A stretch of 64,000 nt of DNA, from NCBI GenBank assembly GCA_033032175.1, contig CM065309.1:18166001-18230000 (forward strand). The letters are read 5' to 3'. The first letter of the stretch is position 1. Each line of letters begins with the position of its first letter. Positions 34,400 through 46,160 of the stretch are shown here, piece by piece. The translations under genes were made by a program, and so were the position numbers. This stretch comes from Saturnia japonica. Taxonomy: Eukaryota > Arthropoda > Insecta > Lepidoptera > Saturniidae. A model generated the notes under the pieces. The model was not told the origin of the DNA. It did not search any database and saw nothing but the letters and a program-made list of their open reading frames with translations.

Positions 34400-36985
34400 A
34401 ATTGCTTATACGAATTGCATAGGAGTCTCTAAAATTTGAGTATAAAAAAAAAAACTTATTGCTAAAAGCGATAGTGGATACAGAAATGCAGAAGCTGGTA
34501 TAATTCCCACGCTGACTGTTGGGCTATATGATCAATAATTATGTTGTTCGGTCAGTGATAAAAGACAATTAGCAAACCAATTACACGGGCTTCCGTTCTG
34601 GTAATAGTAACATGACCATAAAAGTATGATGTTTGATAAATTTCACCAAATTGGTTCTGTAATCGTGGCTTGTTATATGTAATAATCTTATTTCATAAAT
34701 TGATTAATCACGAAAAGAAAACTAATCAGTAACGGTGGTTTAGATAATTTTGATACTTTTAAAAGTGGGTTTAAAAATTATTTTGTACAAATAATTCTTC
34801 ATTCAAATACTAATGTCTAATTAACATAGCTAATATATTTATTTAATTATTTATAACATTGATTAAATATTGGATAGTTTTATGAAACAGGAAATTGTAA
34901 TTGTTTTTAGTAGCTACAACAGAATACTCCGCAAGGCTATAAAATTTAATATTAGTGTTTCTTAGAATAACGAAATGTATCACAGTAATAATTAAAGTAT
35001 TTCAAAGTGGTAGAAAGCACCACAGCTGTCACACCTATTTCTACAGAAAAGCAGTAAAGCTCGCGCTGATGTATTCCGGTGGAATGGTTGTGGTTCACAA
35101 GTCGCAACACGCACTGGTACACGAGCCATTCAAACTTTCAACTGGAGTCTTCGAAGTTTTTGGCGGGATCTTGATTTATCATGTGATGGTTTTCTGGCAT
35201 GCGAGGTGTTCCAACTCAGTCTTCCGAGTTTTTAATCCTAATCCGTCATGTTGGGGTTTTTATTTTTATTTATATAATGTCCAAAAAATAATACATAAAG
35301 AGGTGAGGCCCTAAGCTCTGTTATCAAAAATTGTACTTTATACTGAAAAAAAACTCTGGTTATTTATCACCAAATCTTATACATTTTTATAATTCAATAT
35401 GATTAAATTTTGAAATTTAATTAATTTATTTTTCAGTCTTTAATGTTTTACCTATTATTTTCATTCCAAAAATTTAAAAAATGCGTAAATTTTTGTTGTG
35501 TGTTATTTTCAAATTAATTTATAGATACTTTTTTTTTCTGTCATAGTAAGCACTGCAACTAGTTATTATCGTATTTATGTTCTAAGTAAAAAAATATCCT
35601 AAGTACACAAATTCATCAATTTTCAATCACAACTGCACAATTATTTTGGAGGAATAATCATGATAATAATATAATAGATACAATTTGGTTTTATAACTTT
35701 TGTTCCATAATATACGGGTCTATACTTTTTATTAATACAATATTGATTATATTATTGTTACTAATTCCAGATATTTAAAAGAATCTATTTGTACAACATA
35801 CTTATTTTTGATTTCTTTTTAACCGGAAAGTTATTTTCGCTTGAATAAAATGCTCTTTGTCATTATGCTCACCAGTGTACGAACCGAAAAGTGTAATAAA
35901 GTATTCATTCATTCATAGTCTGTAGTATTTTTGCTTTTACAGCAAACTTACGATTAAATTTTAAGACAGTATAAATAACAAGGTAACTATGTAATAATAG
36001 AGTTAATAATTTATTACGGATGGTGAATTCAGATGCAGGTAAGTTGATAATTTACTATCGCATTCTAGTGTTACACATATCGTTTCCAGCTTTCTAGTGA
36101 AAACAGAACTCTTGTGGTGTCCGTTGTGCAACGCGCCGGAAGGCACACATATTGTACCGAACGCAAAAAAAAAATTAATTGAAAATCAATAAATAAATAC
36201 ACACAATTTGTTTTAAATGTAGTATGTGTAACATTTATATACTATAGTCCGCCATAGATAGAAATGAGACTATCTATGCTAATTTTCATGAGACTCTAGA
36301 ATAAAGTAATACGAAAAAAACAAGAGTTCTAGGCTACACAGTTTGTAATATTTAAATGGGTCTGTGAGGGGACCCTGAACTCTGACAGGACCAGGACTAG
36401 TGACTAGGAACTTTGAAAGTATAAGATAGAGAAATATGTTCTAAAACCATGTCATTCGATTATAAAAATTAAAAAAAAACTGCATTAATAGATTTTCAAA
36501 AAAACTTATACATAAGTGAGGAACCTCAAAAACTAACCCCTTGAAACTACAAAACCGTTACCTAAAAGAGTTGATTACTATTGTATCCAAGAAAATGGCT
36601 GTTATTCTGAACATTTTCTTTTAATTTTAGTTACTGGATTTTCTAGCAACATTTATTCCTTACAACCTACACTATCAATTATTACTAGACGACATACTTT
36701 TTTTTCCAAAAAATGATAAAGCTCGTTCTCGACTCACGTATAAGTTTTTTTGAAAATCTATGAAAGCAGTTTTCCTTATCTTTAAAATCAAAGTAATGAT
36801 TCTTTAGAACATATTTATCTATTTCTTAATAGTTTCAGAGTTCTCCTCATTGACCCATTTAAATGTATTGTATGTTGTATTATTTACATATTTTTTTTAA
36901 TTTTTTACTCACAAATGTATGTACTTGAAATATTGTATAGCTATTGGAGAAGTAAATCGTAAGTCGGCGCCTATTTAACAGAGTT
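34400..36985. other. Long AT-rich spacer
   Basis: No supported gene. A 119-codon open frame at 34955-35314 has no recognisable domain and no signal peptide. At about 35845-35910, AAAATGCTCTTTGTCATTAT, CACCAGTGTACGA and AATAAAGTATTCATTCATTC resemble the LINE 3' UTR at 60990-61075, so part of this region is LINE debris. Confidence 0.3.
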
Positions 36986-36989
36986 GTGC

Positions 36990-37006
36990 AAGGTTGTTAG
37001 GCCGTG
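36990..37006. repeat. Left target-site duplication of the R1/SART-like LINE
   Basis: AAGGTTGTTAGGCCGTG here is repeated exactly at 43207-43223 directly after the poly(A). The first two A bases could belong to the tail, so the certain duplication is 15-17 bp. Confidence 0.85.
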
Positions 37007-37606
37007 GGGTGCGAGTCAGGAACCTCCGCGTGGTGCATCCCGGGCAACGTCGGCCGCTTTTCGGCCGGCGGCTAATACCTGACGAGTGGGGGCCTCGTCT
37101 GGCATCCCTCTGAATATCAGAGGGGGCCAACAGACGTGGCGTTGGTCGGCTTGATGTGCACGTACACTGCCATCAGGCAGGTAAGTGGGGTATATTTTAC
37201 CTCACTTACAACCGCCGTTCTCGTAATCCCATCGGAGTGTCGTGGTCATGTCTCGCGGCTTCGTATGGGACCGAGGGTCTTGGCTTAACCGCCCGGACCG
37301 CGAGGAAGAAAACCTCTATAAAAAATTACCCCAATCCTAAGCGGCGGCGCACCGCGAGAGGATGCATGGCTGATGGGTTAATCAGTCTTTAGTGCGACCC
37401 CCGTCGGAGAACCGGCCGACTCTCTGATGGGTTACGCTAGGCTTACCCAGGTACAGGGGGCACTGCCTGGGTGGACCGTTTATTTCCCCCATACTCGTGG
37501 GATCAACAATGAGCCAAAATTTACAAAAACAAAAAAAACCTAGTGTAAGTCATAGTCATAATGGAAACAAGGAAGGTAGCAAACGGGCCGATTTGCCGCC
37601 CAGTGA

Positions 37607-39760
37607 TGGGCTGGAGGTAGAAAACTGTCTGTACTCGATGACGTCAGCGGTGAGATTTCGAAAATCTCTACCGTGTCATCCGGCGAACATTCTGGCGAGC
37701 CTGTAAGCGTGGGCATGTGTGCTTTCGGGTCGAGGTTTCAGGTGTTAGAGACCGAGAAAGATGGTGGACGGGTTTCCATTGAAACCTCGTCGAAAAGTGG
37801 AGTGGCTCGGGGAACAGGCCGTTCCAAAAGTTTGGTACGATCAAATACGAGGCGAAAGGACGACCATCGCTCCTTTTTGGCGAAAAACCACGTCAGTGGA
37901 GACGCTAGGGTGGACCTGTCCTCATCGGAAGAAGAAATAGAGGTGTTCCTGGATGGTATGGAGGGGGACGCCCTATTGACGATCAATTCGGGGGGAGCTA
38001 CGCTTCAGCGGAAACGATCGATTAGAGACAGAGGTGATGACTCGGACGTGGAGAGCGGTAGGGCAGTTGCCGCTAAGGTGAATACGACCAGGAGAGGCAA
38101 GGGACGCCCAGGGGCTTCGGGACGTGCTGTGGGTGAAGTGGAGGATTCCTCCGACCGGGCACAGGCCAGTCGAACATATAGGAAGGCTGCTAAGCCCACA
38201 GAAGAGGTGGTAAATGTGATGGCTCTCGACACTGAGAGGGTGAGAGAGGTAGCAAGTAAGGGAGTTACGGACATACTGCAGGTCTGCAGGAAGTCTGGAA
38301 ATTTGAAGGGCACCTGCATAAAGGAGCTAAAGGGTGCTGCTAAAAACCTGATGGAGGTTGTCGAGACTCTCCTTGATCGGTCAGTCGATGAGGAAACTGC
38401 CCGATTACAACGGGAGACTAACAACCTCCGTCGTCAGGTTGAAGGTTTGAAAGAGGAGGTTGCGGCATGGAGGCGCGAGGCTGCAAGTAAGCAGGTGCCC
38501 TCTGTCCCATCATCTCAGATGGGGACTACTGCCGAAGAGTATCGGCAAGCGCTGGTGGATATGGAGGCGCGGCTGACACGGGTTTTGAATGCCCGCCTGG
38601 AGGATTTGGAGGAGCGCCTGCCTCCCAGGCAAGTTATCCGCCCACCGTTGGCGGCGGATAAAAAAAAGGCGACTGCGGGTGCGCCAGCTCCAGTGTCCGC
38701 TAAGACGGGAGCGAAGGTGTCTGCCAAGACGGTGAACCAGAAGCGCGGACTGAGGTCCAGGTCTGCCGGTGCACCTAACTCCACATTCATGGTGACTGGG
38801 GGGGATGGGTCTGCGGCCACAACCCAGGCCCCGGCGGAGTCGCAGGAGGTAGCGTGGTCTACCGTGGTCCGCCGCCAGAAGAAGAAAACGGCACCTGCAG
38901 CAGCGGCACCTGCGGCTCCTGCGGCGCCTGCTCCACTGACGAAGGCTGCTCGACCTAAGGCCAAGCTGCCCTCCTCGCCACGTGCGGCTGCGGTGATAGT
39001 CACCCTGCAGCCTGAGGCAGTGGCGAGGGGGGTTGAATACAGGGCGGCCCTATTAGGTGCACGGCAGGTGGTCCAGTTAGCCGGATTAGGCATTGATGAA
39101 ATTAAGGTTAGGGAGTCAGCCACTGGCTCGAGAATAATCGAGCTTCCTGGTGCCAGTGGAGCTGAAAAAGCAGACGGCCTGGCTCAGAAGCTCACGGAAG
39201 CTATGGCAGGGGTGGCCACAGTAACCAGGCCGGTTAAAAGGGCTGATGTCCGGATCGTCGGTTTAGACGAAACGGTGAGTAAGGAGAAGCTGGTGGCTGC
39301 AGTGGCGGCGAAGAGCGACTGCGAGGCGGCATTGATTAGGGCCGGAGAGATCCGCCAAAATAACTGGGGCGGGGGTGTCGTGCATTTGTCGCTCCCACTC
39401 ACTGCAGCCAAGAAGCTGGTGGAAGCCGGGCGCCTACTCATCGGGTGGAGTGTGGCACGGGTCCATCCACTCGGGGAAAAACCATTGCGTTGTTTTCGAT
39501 GCATGGGCTTGGGCCACACTCGCCCGATGTGTGAGGCCATGGAAGACCGGAGCGCCCTGTGCTACAGATGCGGGGGATCTGGCCATGCGGGGGCAAAATG
39601 TGCAGCAGTGAAACTGCACTGCGCGGTATGTGCCGCCGCTGGCAAACCAGCGGACCATTATATGGGGGGGGCCAGTTGTAAGCCCCCCTCATCCAAGAGG
39701 TGGCCCCCCGGGGCTGGTGCGCGCAGGCCTAGGCTGGAGGTGGTTGGTACGGCTAGTTAA
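37607..39760 (+). pseudogene. LINE ORF1, gag-like protein with CCHC zinc knuckles
   Basis: The frame is open from 37607 (after a TGA) to the TAA at 39758-39760, about 700 codons. The N-terminal part is charged and includes acidic SSSEEEIEVFLDG. A coiled-coil-like stretch (TARLQRETNNLRRQVEGLKE) sits around 38395-38455, followed by an Ala/Pro/Lys-rich linker. Near the C-terminus are three cysteine clusters: CFRCMGLGHTRPMC, CYRCGGSGHAGAKC and CAVC-x8-H-x6-C. These are typical of R1-clade ORF1, which packages the RNA and helps nuclear entry. No ATG opens this frame at its start. A better start (ATG at 37497 or 37509, MSQNLQKQKKPS) is in another frame, so a frameshift at about 37600-37635 probably broke the N-terminus. 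Confidence 0.75.
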
Positions 39761-42700
39761 TGGATCGGAGCCGTGCCAACTACCTACAGACGAATCTAAA
39801 CCACTCCGCCACTGCACAAGACCTATTTGTGCAATCAGTGGCGGAGTGGAGCATCAATGTCGCGGTGGCTGCGGAGCCATACTGCGTCCCTGCCCAACCT
39901 TATTGGGTGGGGGACATTGACGGCTCCGTAGCAATTTACTGCATGGGGTCCCCCCCTCCGTCAAGGAGAGGGGGTCAGGGTTCGTGGCGGCCGCCTGGGG
40001 AGGGTATTGGGTTGTAGGGGTTTACTTCTCCCCAAACCGGACCCTGAGGGAGTTCGAGGCGTTTCTCGACTCCCTGGGGCCGGTGGTTAGGCGGCTGTCA
40101 CCGCTCCCCGTTGTCCTGCTTGGCGATCTGAATGCCAAGTCGAGGGCATGGGGAGCGGTGGTCACGAACCCCCGAGGGGCAGTGGTGGAGGAGTGGGCAG
40201 TCCAGGTTGGGCTGTCCCTCCTCAACCGAGGGGCTGTGCACACGTGCGTGCGACAGAACGGAGGGTCCGTGGTGGACGTCTCCTTCGCCACACCGTCTGT
40301 CGCACGCCGTGTGCAGGATTGGAGGGTGCTGGAGGAGGTGGAGACCTTCTCAGACCACCGGTATATCCGGTTTGGGGTCTCCACCTCCTCAGGGGAGCTG
40401 GCGCGCCGGGCTCGGGGGGAGGCTAACTTCCTCCGATGGGTGGTGAGCCGCCTCAATCGGCAGCTTGCTGAAGAGGCGGCAATAGTCCAGAGCTGGCGCG
40501 CGCCGGCTCCTAGTGACGAAGAGATCGACGCGATCGCGGACCGTTTCCGTAGGGCCCTTACGGCGGTCTGCGATGCGTCGATGCCGCGGGGCAACAACCG
40601 CCCGCAAAACAAGCGGGTGGTGTATTGGTGGTCCCCGGAGATTGCCGATCTCCGGGTGGCCTGCTCCGCGGCGCGGCGGCAGCTTCAAGGCTGCCGCCGG
40701 CAGCAAACGCGGGTAGTGGGCGAGGAGGCCCGGCTGCTTGGCCACTACAGGGAAGCCAGGAAGTCCCTGCAGGTGGCCATAAGCCGGGCAAAGGATGAGC
40801 AGTGGGAGGAGCTCCTCAGGACTCTAGACAGGGACCCGTGGGGGCGCCCATACCGGGTGGCCCGTAAGAAGTTCCGGGGGCAGGCGCCCCCGTTAACGGA
40901 GTCCCTGGACTCAGAGGTCCTGGCGAGGGTCGTAGCCACGTTGCTGCCTGACCCTCCGGAGCTCCTCCCGCCTCCCATGACTGATGGGAGTGCTGTTGCG
41001 GAGGAGCTATTACCACCCCCCCCTGTCACCGAGGAGGAGATGGGGTCGGTGGTGGAGCGCCTCCGCAACAAGCGGAGGGCACCTGGTCCGGACGGAGTTC
41101 CGGGCCGGCTTCTAAGTGTGGCGTTGGACCACATGGGGGGAGAGCTTTGGGAGCTGTTCAACCGTTGTTTGTCAGCTGGACGGTTCCCGAAGCTCTGGAA
41201 GGTGGGGCGACTCTGCCTTCTGGCGAAGGAGGGTCGCCCCCCGGGCTGCCCGTCATCGTACCGGCCCCTTGTGCTGCTGGACGACACGGGGAAGATGCTG
41301 GAGCGCATTCTGGCGTCTCGTGTCGTCCGGCACATGGAGGAAATTGGGCCGGTACTATCAGACCGGCAGTTTGGCTTCCGGAGGGGGCGTTCAACCTTGG
41401 ACGCCCTCTCCACCCTGAAGGAGTGGTCTGCGGAGGCGACCGAGGGAGGAGGTAGGCTGTTGGCGGTGTCGATTGACATCGCCAACGCCTTCAACAGTCT
41501 GCCGCACGGTGTTATACGGTAGGCGCTCCGGTTTTTCGGAGTGCCCTCGTACCTGCGGCGGCTGTTGGGGGACTACCTCCAGGACAGGGAGGTCGCCTTC
41601 GTGGACGGAAGGGGGGTTGTGGTCCAGCGTCGCGTTGGGTGTGGTGTTCCACAGGGGTCGGTTCTGGGGCCACTCCTGTGGAACATGGGCTACGACTGGG
41701 TGCTCCGCGTAGCGCTCCCTTCGGGGATTCGGGTGCTGTGCTACGCGGACGACACCCTGGTTGTAGCCCGGGGAGGAAGTTTTGAGGAGGTGGCGCGCCT
41801 GGCCACAGAGGGCACTGCCCTTGTGGTCAGGCGCATAAAGTCGTTGGGCCTTAGGGTGGCGGCTGAGAAGACCGAGGCCCTTCTCTTCCATGGGCCTCGG
41901 TGTGGGCCGCCTCCTGGGGCCCACATATATGTAGAGGGTATAAGGGTCCGGGTTGGGGCCCAGATGAAATATCTGGGCCTCATCCTGGACGGTCGTTGGC
42001 GGTTCGAGTCCCATTTTAAGGGACTCGAACCGCGGATAGTGGGAGCGGCGGCGGCTCTCGGCCGGCTTCTTCCAAACTCGGGGGAGCCGGGCGCGAGCTG
42101 TCGCCGCTTATTTTCTGGAGTAGTGCGGAGCATGGCCGTCTACGGGGCACCGATCTGGTCGGATGCCCTTAGCGCCACGAATCGACGCGTGTTGCGTGCT
42201 ACGCAGCGGGTCGTGGCGCTGAGGGTCATTCGTGGTTACCGATCGGTGTCTGCAGGGGCGGCCTGTGCTCTTGCCGGCTCCCCGCCGTGGGAGCTGGAGG
42301 CGGAGGTGCTCGCCGCCGTGTATAAATTCACGGCGGCGAGGAGAGAGTTAGGGGAGCCTCCAGCTCCCATAGAGGTAGACAGGGTCCGGCGGGAGGCCCG
42401 GGAAGATGTTATCAGGAGGTGGGAGGAGGACCTGGTGGACGCGCGCTATGGGCGTTATACCATAGACGCCGTCCGCCCGGTCCTCCGGGAATGGCTAAGC
42501 AGGGAGCGCGGCTCCCTGACTTTCAGAATTGTGCAGGTACTGTCCGGACACGGTTGCTTCGGATGGTACCTGCACAAGATAGCAAGAAGGGAGCCCTCGC
42601 CTGTGTGCCATGAGTGCGGGGCTGCAGAGGATACGGCGCAGCACACTCTTAGTGAGTGTGCTGCGTGGGAGGAGCAGCGCCGCACTCTGGCCGCAGTCGT

Positions 42701-42911
42701 TGGAGAGGACCTCTCGCTGCCGAGTGTGGTGAGAGCCATGCTCGACAGCGAGAGGGCATGGACGGCAATGGCCTCCTTCTGCGAGGTCGTCATATCGCAG
42801 AAGGAGGCCGCGGAGAGGGTTCGTGAAGGGGATCCCCTGAGCGGCCCTCTCCGACAAAGAAGAACGGGTGGCAGGAGGAGGCGATTCATTCGCCAACTCC
42901 CGCCACCCTAG
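39760..42911 (+). pseudogene. LINE ORF2, endonuclease and reverse transcriptase, two lesions
   Basis: Starts at the ATG overlapping the ORF1 stop (TAATG, 39758-39762). An AP-like endonuclease covers RANYLQTNLNHSATAQDL, AEPY, LGDLNAKSRAWG and SDHRY. The reverse transcriptase covers KRRAPGPDGVPG, YRPLVLLDDTGKMLER, FGFRRGRST, IDIANAFN, GVPQGSVLGP and the catalytic CYADD. A C-terminal CHEC-x8-H-x4-C finger follows, typical of the R1 clade. Two lesions are visible. One is a one-base frameshift in the C7 run at 39950-39956, needed to join GSPPP to KERGSGFVAAAWGG. The other is a TAG at 41520-41522 after HGVIR, probably from a Trp codon. Otherwise the frame is open, so inactivation looks recent. Confidence 0.85.
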
Positions 42912-43208
42912 CCGAGCCAGAGGAGACGGGTCGGGGGGCCCGTCTTCTCATTGCACAGGCTCGGCGGACGGAGGAGACGGCTAGGGTGTACTGAGCCGTC
43001 TCCTATTAGGCCGGGGCCCAGTTCAGCTGGGCCGGCCGCCGGGGCGGCGCGGCTGTATGCCAGCGCAGTGCCCGCGTCGCCCTACTATGGCGGCGGATGG
43101 TACACCGTGGAGTTTTAGTGAGTAGGAGTCTCACATAACCACGCGTCCCCCCGGGCGGGTGTGTACCCATGATGGGTTTCTCCACGTTAAAAAAAAAAAA
43201 AAAAAAAA
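42912..43208 (+). other. 3' UTR and poly(A) tail of the LINE
   Basis: GC-rich 3' UTR with a short self-complementary stretch (GAGGAGACGG and GAGCCGTCTCC) at about 42971-43005, followed by 20 consecutive A bases at 43189-43208. This 3' end is the region read by the RT to start target-primed synthesis. Confidence 0.7.
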
Positions 43209-43223
43209 GGTTGTTAGGCCGTG
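43207..43223. repeat. Right target-site duplication of the LINE
   Basis: Exact match to 36990-37006. The first two A bases are shared with the poly(A) tail. Confidence 0.85.
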
Positions 43224-43894
43224 CGACGGTGTGTAGCGAAGCTGTGGAACGGTGTGATGGCTTCCAAAAAAAACGATGCGAGGATGAGTAGGGGTCCAGT
43301 AGCACTCTCACACACATTCCTCGCTCGATCATTATAAGTACAGCTACATAGTACGGCTAGCACTTTTTCACCAGAGTTGAACTGAGGCTAGGAAAATGAA
43401 GTACTCTTATTAGAGGATTTTTGCTCACGCACCGCCTATCTATCTCTAACATGTCTGGTTTAAAGCAGCCTAAATAATTGTCTTACAATTTGAAATTTTA
43501 ATAGATGTAGGTGTGACCGTATGTATACGTTAATATGAAACTTCTAACATTAATATCGTGTGATCAGTTAAGCAAAAGACGATATAATTATATGCTATTG
43601 TGGTTATCAAATGATATGCTAATATATTATATTAACACTTCCAGTATATGAGAAAAATATTTTTTTTGTTCGTTTGCAGACCGTACCATCAGGGCGAAGG
43701 CAACATCCACCATTGTTATATTTTGACGACAAACTGGATTTATGTGGAAATATCACGCCCTGACGTTAGGTAAGCGAAGATGCTGAGATATTAATCTTAT
43801 TGTTATACGTACTGTTACCGACTCACCGTAATCTTTTGTATTTAATTAAACTAGGAGTCAATACTATTAAATACATTACCGATCATTTGAAACA
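43224..43894. other. Original target flank and spacer
   Basis: The first 120 bases (CGACGGTGTGTAGCGAAGCT onwards) are moderately GC-rich and continue the pre-insertion target sequence. They are not 28S rDNA or a telomeric array as far as I can tell. The rest is AT-rich with no gene. Confidence 0.35.
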
Positions 43895-44400
43895 ATGATG
43901 GTCAGTGGTAACATTTATGGTCTTGCGCGTCAATCGACGTGAGTTGAATTATTGTTGAAAAATAACATGGCAACAATAACCATAGCATGTTGGTAGGGGT
44001 TTTTAATGCCCGCCTGGCTAGCTACCACTCTCGAGATTGAAAATTTACCGCCAAGCACCAATAGATGCTCCGGCAGCTGCACTTAAGATCCTGTTTTCTA
44101 CTAGGCTTAGCCTGTCACCATATCGGGAGCTTGTTGCGAACTGTATGTTGTAGGGTTAGTTGCGTGTGCGTGGGGTTGTAAATTATGATAACTAGGTATA
44201 CTTCACAATATAACGTTTATTAGTTTTAGGTACAGACAATGTTAAAACAACCACGTATTGAATCGAACAGAGACTACATTCTTAGTTGGTGTTACCACAT
44301 AAAATTCAGTGCTGCCACAGTATTAATGTAAGGTTATTATAACCATCTCGGGCCACATCGTCACTTAAGTTCATATGAGATTATGGTCATAACATTAAAC
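43895..44400 (+). repeat. SINE-A copy, interrupted or diverged
   Basis: The head is weak (GATGGTCAGTGGTAAC). The body is clear: ACCATAGCATGTTGGTAGGG, CTGGCTAGCTACCACTCTC and TGCTCCGGCAGCTGCACTT. The tail (GGGCCACATCGTCACTTAAG) is displaced by about 230 bases of other sequence (44105-44335). Confidence 0.55.
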
Positions 44401-44604
44401 CTATGAACGATAAATAATAATATAATAATTAATGAAAAAAATTATAATACCGGCCTGTGTAAACAGAAAATAGATACTATATGTATCGGCTTATTCCGAA
44501 AGGCGTATAAGTGAATCACTATGACGGATTTTCCACCATATGCATAGTCGTTGTGACCCAGTTGTGCTGTACATATTTACCACCATTTCTTCGTTCCATG
44601 CAAG

Positions 44605-45191
44605 TAGAGATGGATTCTACCCGGTAAATTCCCGGTATATTCATTCCCAATCGGTAAAACTGAGAGTTTTTTGGTTTTAATTAAACGTACATTTTGTCTG
44701 ATGTTTTACTTACACATTTTAACATTAAAAAAAGATGTTATTATAGCAAATACATCAAGAGTACGTTATTCAATAAAGAAGAAATCAAACTATTTGAACT
44801 GTACCAACTAACTACATTATAAACTAAACCATTTATTTATGTTTTCCGATTTTGAGATTACTATTAGATGTTTTCCATCAGGAATGGGAAGTAAAATCAT
44901 TGTACACATCGACATAAAACAAATTAAAGAATCAACAAAAATGTGTAGCAAAACAATGTTTTGTGTAAAAGTTTTGCGTTTCATTCAGTGCGTTTAACTT
45001 ATGTTTGAATTATTTAAATTCACAGTAATCAACAATCTCCAATAAATCCGAATCATTAAAGAAATACATAAATTTTTGTAAAAAATATTTACCCACACTT
45101 TGGGTATACTTCCGGGTTTTATCCGATGTTTCCCAAATTTGATATTAACCGGATTTTTACCCTTTGGGTATTTTCCTGTTGTATATCTCTA
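44605..45191. mobile_element. 587-bp hAT-like MITE with 8-bp target duplication
   Basis: The left end TAGAGATGG and the right end, reverse complemented, TAGAGATAT share the 7-bp terminus TAGAGAT. The 8 bases before the left end (CATGCAAG) match the 8 after the right end (CATGCAGG) at 7 positions. Subterminal sequence repeats ACCCGGTAAA and AACCGGAT-like motifs on both sides. It has no transposase frame. The 8-bp duplication points to the hAT superfamily. Confidence 0.6.
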
Positions 45192-45560
45192 CATGCAGGT
45201 GAGTTCTCAAATTGTTATTCGACACCCCATACACTCCTAAATTATAATAAGCTAAAAAATATACAATTTTTAATTTTTAAACGTCTCCCATAATTTTCTT
45301 TTACAACTTAAAATGTATTGCTTTTAATAAAAGAAAGTTTTAAATTCCAATCGCCTATGTTGTTAACTTGTAAGTAAAAAGTGATGTTTACGACGTATGG
45401 CGGTACAACCTAGGAATGTTCGTGAGGATCAAATTATTCGCAGCCAGTTAGTTACCTGGCCTGGGACCCAGAGCTGTTGTAGTGAAAGGGGCAGTGGTTG
45501 ACCCTAGAGAGGGTTATTCTAAACATCTGTTAACTTATTATAAAATGAATTCTATGTCGT

Positions 45561-45940
45561 ACTAGCTGTGTCCGCGACTTCGCTCACGTGGACTACATAA
45601 TGCCATCGATCGAGTACACGTGCGAATATAGCTATTCCGATCCCTGCTATTTTAAAGACAAAAATGCTTATTGTGGGTGTTAGATAGATATACTCTAGCT
45701 AACTTTTTTGCAGGTCTTTTTAATGTCAACAATTATGTTGTACATTAATATATAATATGTATATTTGTTATGGTTTACTCAGCGTAAGCCATTTAAGACA
45801 GATAGACAAAATGAAAAAAAAAATGTTTTTTTTTTTAAATATATAGGTATCGTATATATGTACTTTCAAATGAATTTAATAAAAAACTGTTATTTTGACA
45901 TTACAAACAAACACTTTAATTTCATTAATTGTATAGAATA
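45561..45940 (-). repeat. Dispersed repeat family R1 copy (reverse) with CTAG end
   Basis: Starts ACTAGCTGTGTCCGCGACTT, the reverse of the GCACAGCTAG|T terminus, then AGCGTAAGCCATTTAAG and AACTGTTATTTTGACATTAC. The middle is shorter than in other copies. Confidence 0.65.
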
Positions 45941-46160
45941 GATATAAAAATCTTTTGTGTGTCTGTGCTTATAAATTTCTGAACGATTTGATTGAGCTTA
46001 TATTCACATTTGTTTTATGGAGATGTGTATAGAGATGCCGGTATCCGATAGGTGGCGCAGTGTCGTAGGCCATTAACTAGGTATCGTTTAGGACAGAACA
46101 ACGTCTGCCTGGCCAGATAGTTTCAGATAAAAATATTAAGTTCATGACGTTATGAAGAAA

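Larger units (their letters stand above)
37007..43206 (+). mobile_element. R1-clade (SART/TRAS-like) non-LTR retrotransposon, nearly full length
   Basis: A 6.2-kb GC-rich element in AT-rich DNA. It has a 5' UTR of about 0.5-0.6 kb beginning GGGTGCGAGTCAGG, a gag-like ORF1, an endonuclease/RT ORF2 and a 3' UTR of about 280 bp. An A-run at 43189-43208 follows, and exact target-site duplications flank the whole. ORF1 and ORF2 are joined as TAATG, the stop-start arrangement known from SART1 of the silkworm. It differs from rDNA-specific R1 because the flanks are not 28S sequence. Lesions in both ORFs make this copy non-autonomous. Confidence 0.9.

Noticed and set aside
34955..35314. 119-codon open frame
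   Set aside because: No recognisable domain, signal peptide, splice context or repeat. Composition and length are compatible with chance or transposon debris.
38005..39692. Several long antisense open frames across LINE ORF1
   Set aside because: They are shadows of GC-rich coding sequence on the opposite strand and show no domain. The same holds for those at 40022-42889.
37007..43206. rDNA-specific R1 insertion
   Set aside because: The flanks are not 28S rRNA sequence and the duplication differs from the R1 target, so it is only a clade relative.
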